Assembly (NCBI RefSeq): GCF_011764565.1
Contig: NZ_AP022871.1
Span: 7,626,320 to 7,690,319 of the forward strand
DNA length: 64,000 bases
Reading direction: 5' to 3'
Source of the DNA: Phytohabitans suffuscus
Lineage (GTDB): Bacteria > Actinomycetota > Actinomycetes > Mycobacteriales > Micromonosporaceae
Part shown: piece after piece, positions 61,164-64,000 of the stretch
Layout of the letters: each line of letters begins with the position of its first letter
How positions within the stretch are numbered: the first letter of the stretch is position 1
Notes under the pieces: model-generated
Database searches by the model: none
What the model was told of the DNA's origin: nothing
The model's input: only the letters and a program-made list of their open reading frames with translations
Position numbers and translations under genes: made by a program

Positions 61164-61176
61164 AACACAATAATAG
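61164..61176 (-). promoter_or_regulatory. TTGTGTT motif and -10 element before SnoaL-like gene
   Basis: On the minus strand TATTAT (61176-61171) is followed by TTGTGTT (61170-61164) and then the ATG. A repressor bound here would cover the transcription start. Confidence 0.5.
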
Positions 61177-61290
61177 TGGTGGCCCGGGATGCGCCATGGT
61201 CACGCACAGCCTGGGTGACGACGAGCCGGGACATCCGGCCTGGTTAACCGATCACCAGCGCCAGCGCGCCGCGACATCACCTCGGCCCCG

Positions 61291-61470
61291 AAAGCTCTCT
61301 ATGGAGCTTTTCGCGGTCGGGGTTGAGCGGACGGCGAGGCGGCCAGGGTCGCGCGTGCGCCGCCGCCACCCCTGCCCTCGAATGCGCGGCTCTCGGCTGC
61401 AGATCGTGGTATGAAACTGCCCCCAGAGGGGCGGATCCATACCACGATCCACCGAAACCCCCGTCCTGCG
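61291..61470 (-). repeat. Repeat family A, inverted truncated copy
   Basis: On the minus strand it contains the hairpin (61402-61449, 12-bp outer stem GATCGTGGTATG/CATACCACGATC) and the right-hand part ending GAAAAGCTCCATAG. The left part is missing. The end is fused to an inverted GAAAGCTC remnant (61289-61296). The gap 61177-61514 holds no gene. Confidence 0.8.
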
Positions 61471-61514
61471 GAGCGTCGGTCTGCGGCCGCCCGCCGTGCC
61501 CGGTGAAGCGCGGC

Positions 61515-63184
61515 CTAGACGGTGCCGGCGAGGAGCTTGTCGAAGTCCATCGCGGCCGCGACGTGGCGTTTGATGATTTTCCCGCTGGGGGTGCGGGGGA
61601 TGGGCGTCGGTGAGATCGCCAGTTTCGCCGGCACCTTGAACGCGGCGAGCCGCTCGGCGGCGTAGGCGCGTAGCGTCGCCGCGTCGGTCGTGCTGGCGGG
61701 CAGCAGCCGGACGATGGCGGCGAGCTCCTCGCCGAGCGTCGGGTGGGGGAGCCCGAAGACCACTGCCTCGACGACGTCGGGATGGGTGGCGAGGCAGGCT
61801 TCGACCTCGGCGCAGTTGATGTTCTCACCGCCCCGGATGACCACGTCCTTGAGCCGCCCGACCAGGTAGAGGTATCCGTCAGGGTCCAGCCGGCCGAGGT
61901 CGCCGGTGCGGAACCAGCCGTCGACGAAGTTGTCCTGGCTCGGCGTCCGGCAGTAGCCGGCCACCACCTGCGGGCCGCGCAGCGCCACCTCGCCCTCCGC
62001 ACCGGCCGGTACGGGGCGTCCGGTGCCGTCCTCGATGCGTACCTCGACGGTGGGCAGCGGCCGGCCGACGCTGTCCGGGCGGGCCACGAAGTCGGCGCCG
62101 GAGATCGCGAAGACCCCGGAGGTGGTCTCGGTCAGGCCGTAGCCGGTGCGCGGGCTCACCCGCCCGCCGAAGATCTCGTGGATCTCCTGGATCAGCGCCT
62201 TCGGCGCCGGCGCACCGCCCATGCCGAGGCTGCGCAGGCTCGACAGGTCACGCTCGGAGGTGGCCGCCGCGGCCAGGAACGTCTGCACGACGAACGGCGG
62301 GCCGGACATCTCGCCGACCCGCTCCACCTCGACCAGCCGCAGCGCCTCCCGCGCGTCCCACTTGTACATCAGCACGGTGCGGTGGCCGGAGTACGCGTTG
62401 GAGTAGAGGTTGTTGATCCCGGCGATGTGGAAAAAGGGAAACGTCAGCAGCTTCACCGACGGCGTGGGCGGCAGCGGCTCCCCGCCCGGGCGGTCCGGCG
62501 GCGACACCGCGCGGATCAGCTTGTTGAGCAGCGACGCGGCGTGGTTGAGATGGGTGCCGGGCGCGCCCTTGGGGCGACCGGTCGTACCCGAGGTGAACAG
62601 GATCGTGGCGAGGTCGTCCGGCTCGACGTCGCAGTCCGGCGGCGTGTCCAGGGCGTGGTCGAGGTCGAGCAGGTCGGTGTAGTCGAGCGGTGCCTCGGAG
62701 CAGCGCACCCCGACGAGCGCGCCGACCCCTCGACCCCGCGCAGCTGGTCGACCCGTTCCCGGTCGGCGAAGAGCACCTTCGGCGCCGTCTCGCGGACCAG
62801 CTCGGTCATCTCGGCCGCCTTGAGCCAGGCGTTCAGCGGCACCGCGACCGCCCCGAGGAGCTGGGCCGCCCAGAAGGCGAAGGCGAACTCCGGGTAGTTG
62901 CGCATGGCGATGGCCACCCGGTCGCCCTTGACGACCCCGAGCTTGTCGCGGAGCCGGTGTGCCAGCGTGACGACGATCGCCCACTGGTCGGCGTACGTGT
63001 ACCGGTCGTCCCGGTAGACGATCGCCTCGCGGTCGCCGTGGCGGCGGGTCGCCAGGAACGCCTCGCGCAGGGTCCGCGGGCCGCGGTCGAACACCTCGAC
63101 GGTCACCCCGCCGACGGAACGCCGCACGAGCGGGAAGGCGCCACCGGGCGCGGTGAGCGACGCGAGTCGCTCCCGGTCGTCCAT
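61515..63184 (-). CDS. AMP-dependent acyl-CoA synthetase (apparent frameshift)
   Basis: About 556 residues when corrected; it activates a carboxylic acid to its CoA thioester via an acyl-adenylate. Motifs: ILFTSGTTGRPKGAPGTHLN (P-loop), YGLTETTSGVFAISG, GWFRTGDLGRLDPDGYLY, and the C-terminal catalytic Lys motif PRTPSGKIIKRH. The frame breaks at the C4 run 62726-62729 (one base missing) after QLRGVEG and continues VGALVGVRCSEAPLDYTDLL. ATG 63184 follows GGAGAGGATGG. The protein resembles FadD3-like and medium-chain acid ligases. It provides an ATP-dependent entry to CoA chemistry besides the CoA-transferases. Confidence 0.88.
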
Positions 63185-63249
63185 CGTCACCGGACCATCC
63201 TCTCCATCAGCTGCGTCGTCGATGTCAACGGGAGTCAGCGGCGACGGGA

Positions 63250-64000
63250 TCAGTAGCCGAGCGCGCCGAGCCGCTCGTCCGACGAAAGATCCTTCTTGGT
63301 GTCCGAGGGAGGCTCGGTGCGGTTGGGGTCGAAGTCGAAGCCGGGAGTCTCGATCAGCTCGGGGCCGATCCGCGGCTTCTGGCCGGGCCCGTAGTGCTTG
63401 CCGTCGACGGGCCAGTCGTACCCTTCGAGGTCGTCGGTGCCCTTGCCGAGGATCTGTCCGGTCGCCTCGAACTCGGCGAGCACGGCGGGCAGCCCGAACC
63501 GCTGGACCGGGCAGGTCTTCATGCACACCGAGCAGCCGGCGGTCTTACCCATGACCGGCAGGCACCGCTTGGTGTTCAGCTTCGCCTTCAGCACCCCGCG
63601 GCTGTCCTTGCGGGCGGCCGGGATGGCACCGGGCGGGCAGCGGCGCACACAGATCTGGCACTCGTCGCAGACGCCCTCGATCCCGTAGTCGACCGGCTCG
63701 TCGTGCACGAACGGCGCGTCGGTCGACATCACGTGCAGCCGGGCCCGCGAGCCGGCGTGCGGCGAGAGGAGCTGCCCGTTGAGGCCGAGCTGCCCGAGAC
63801 CGGCCTGCACCGCGTACGGGATGTTCATCGACTCGCCGACGAACCCCTCGGGGCGGGCCTTGTACCCCTGCGCGTGGATCCACGTGGCCAGCAGCCGCAT
63901 GCAGTCCTCGAGCTCGGCGTACGTGGTGAGCGCCGCCTTCTCCGCGCGGATGCTCGGCGCGGTCTGGGTCGAGTCGTAGTTCTGTTCCAGGATCCCGACG
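63250..64000 (-). CDS. Reductive dehalogenase-like / double-cluster Fe-S protein (5' end outside window)
   Basis: The C-terminal 250 residues of a gene that enters from the right edge. GLGQLGLNGQLLSPHAGSRA followed by VMSTDAPFVHDEPVDYGIEG resembles the region before the clusters in reductive dehalogenase and QueG-like proteins. Two clusters follow: CDECQICVRRCPPGAI and GCSVCMKTCPVQRFG. After this is a hydrophilic tail of about 80 residues. Whether it is a corrinoid dehalogenase or another reductase cannot be decided without the N-terminus. It ends 65 bp upstream of the acyl-CoA synthetase start on the same strand. Confidence 0.75.
   Translation of the reverse strand, partial: VGILEQNYDSTQTAPSIRAEKAALTTYAELEDCMRLLATWIHAQGYKARPEGFVGESMNIPYAVQAGLGQLGLNGQLLSPHAGSRARLHVMSTDAPFVHDEPVDYGIEGVCDECQICVRRCPPGAIPAARKDSRGVLKAKLNTKRCLPVMGKTAGCSVCMKTCPVQRFGLPAVLAEFEATGQILGKGTDDLEGYDWPVDGKHYGPGQKPRIGPELIETPGFDFDPNRTEPPSDTKKDLSSDERLGALGY

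Overview
The window is very GC-rich actinobacterial DNA with GTG and TTG starts, overlapping stop/start junctions and a lineage-typical DUF6297-like permease. I infer a large-genome soil or plant-associated actinomycete, probably Micromonosporaceae (Phytohabitans/Actinoplanes-like), but no rRNA or housekeeping marker is present to prove this. Almost the whole window is a catabolic region for an unidentified hydrophobic cyclic substrate (terpenoid-, steroid- or cyclic-ketone-like).

Layout: 0.1-11 kb holds an HtaA-domain protein, a ferredoxin reductase, an NDMA-type alcohol dehydrogenase, a GMC oxidoreductase, two aldehyde dehydrogenases and a P450, interrupted at 6.1-8.4 kb by a cluster of dispersed palindromic repeats. 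11-18 kb encodes a branched-chain-type ABC importer (a fused LivH-LivM-LivG protein, LivF, and a lipoprotein binding protein) that flanks a small unrelated island (ABC ATPase remnant, permease, HTH regulator). 18-28 kb has two P450-ferredoxin pairs, a ferredoxin-fused FprB-type reductase, a Baeyer-Villiger monooxygenase (BVMO), a GMC oxidoreductase, a deleted epoxide hydrolase and a crotonase. 28-32 kb has a NUDIX hydrolase, two SDR-fold proteins and a two-subunit MaoC-type hydratase. 33.0-34.6 kb is a CRISPR array of 23 repeats with no cas gene anywhere in the window. 34.9-40 kb has an acyl-CoA dehydrogenase pair, a zinc/quinone oxidoreductase, a cyclase-family hydrolase and an SDR. 40-43.8 kb has an unrecognised large HTH protein, two small proteins and a VapBC toxin-antitoxin pair. 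43.8-64 kb has four class III CoA-transferase genes (two of them tandem fusions), two more BVMOs, an amidohydrolase, a thiolase-like/DUF35 pair, a carboxylesterase, two SnoaL-like proteins, an aldehyde dehydrogenase, an acyl-CoA ligase and a partial Fe-S protein.

How it may work together (inference): substrate is imported by the Liv system and hydroxylated by P450s fed by the small ferredoxins and reductases. Alcohols are oxidised by the ADH, GMC, SDR and ALDH enzymes. Ring ketones are converted to lactones or esters by the BVMOs and opened by the carboxylesterase, amidohydrolase or cyclase-family enzymes. Acids are activated by the ligase or CoA-transferases and shortened by acyl-CoA dehydrogenase, MaoC hydratase/crotonase and the thiolase-like/DUF35 pair.

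Two cross-cutting observations matter for any reader. Thirteen genes carry apparent frameshifts at 14 sites; every site is one missing base in or beside a G/C run, which points to sequencing error rather than gene decay. Also, several intergenic start regions share the rare AT-rich heptamer TTGTGTT/AACACAA, a candidate common operator.
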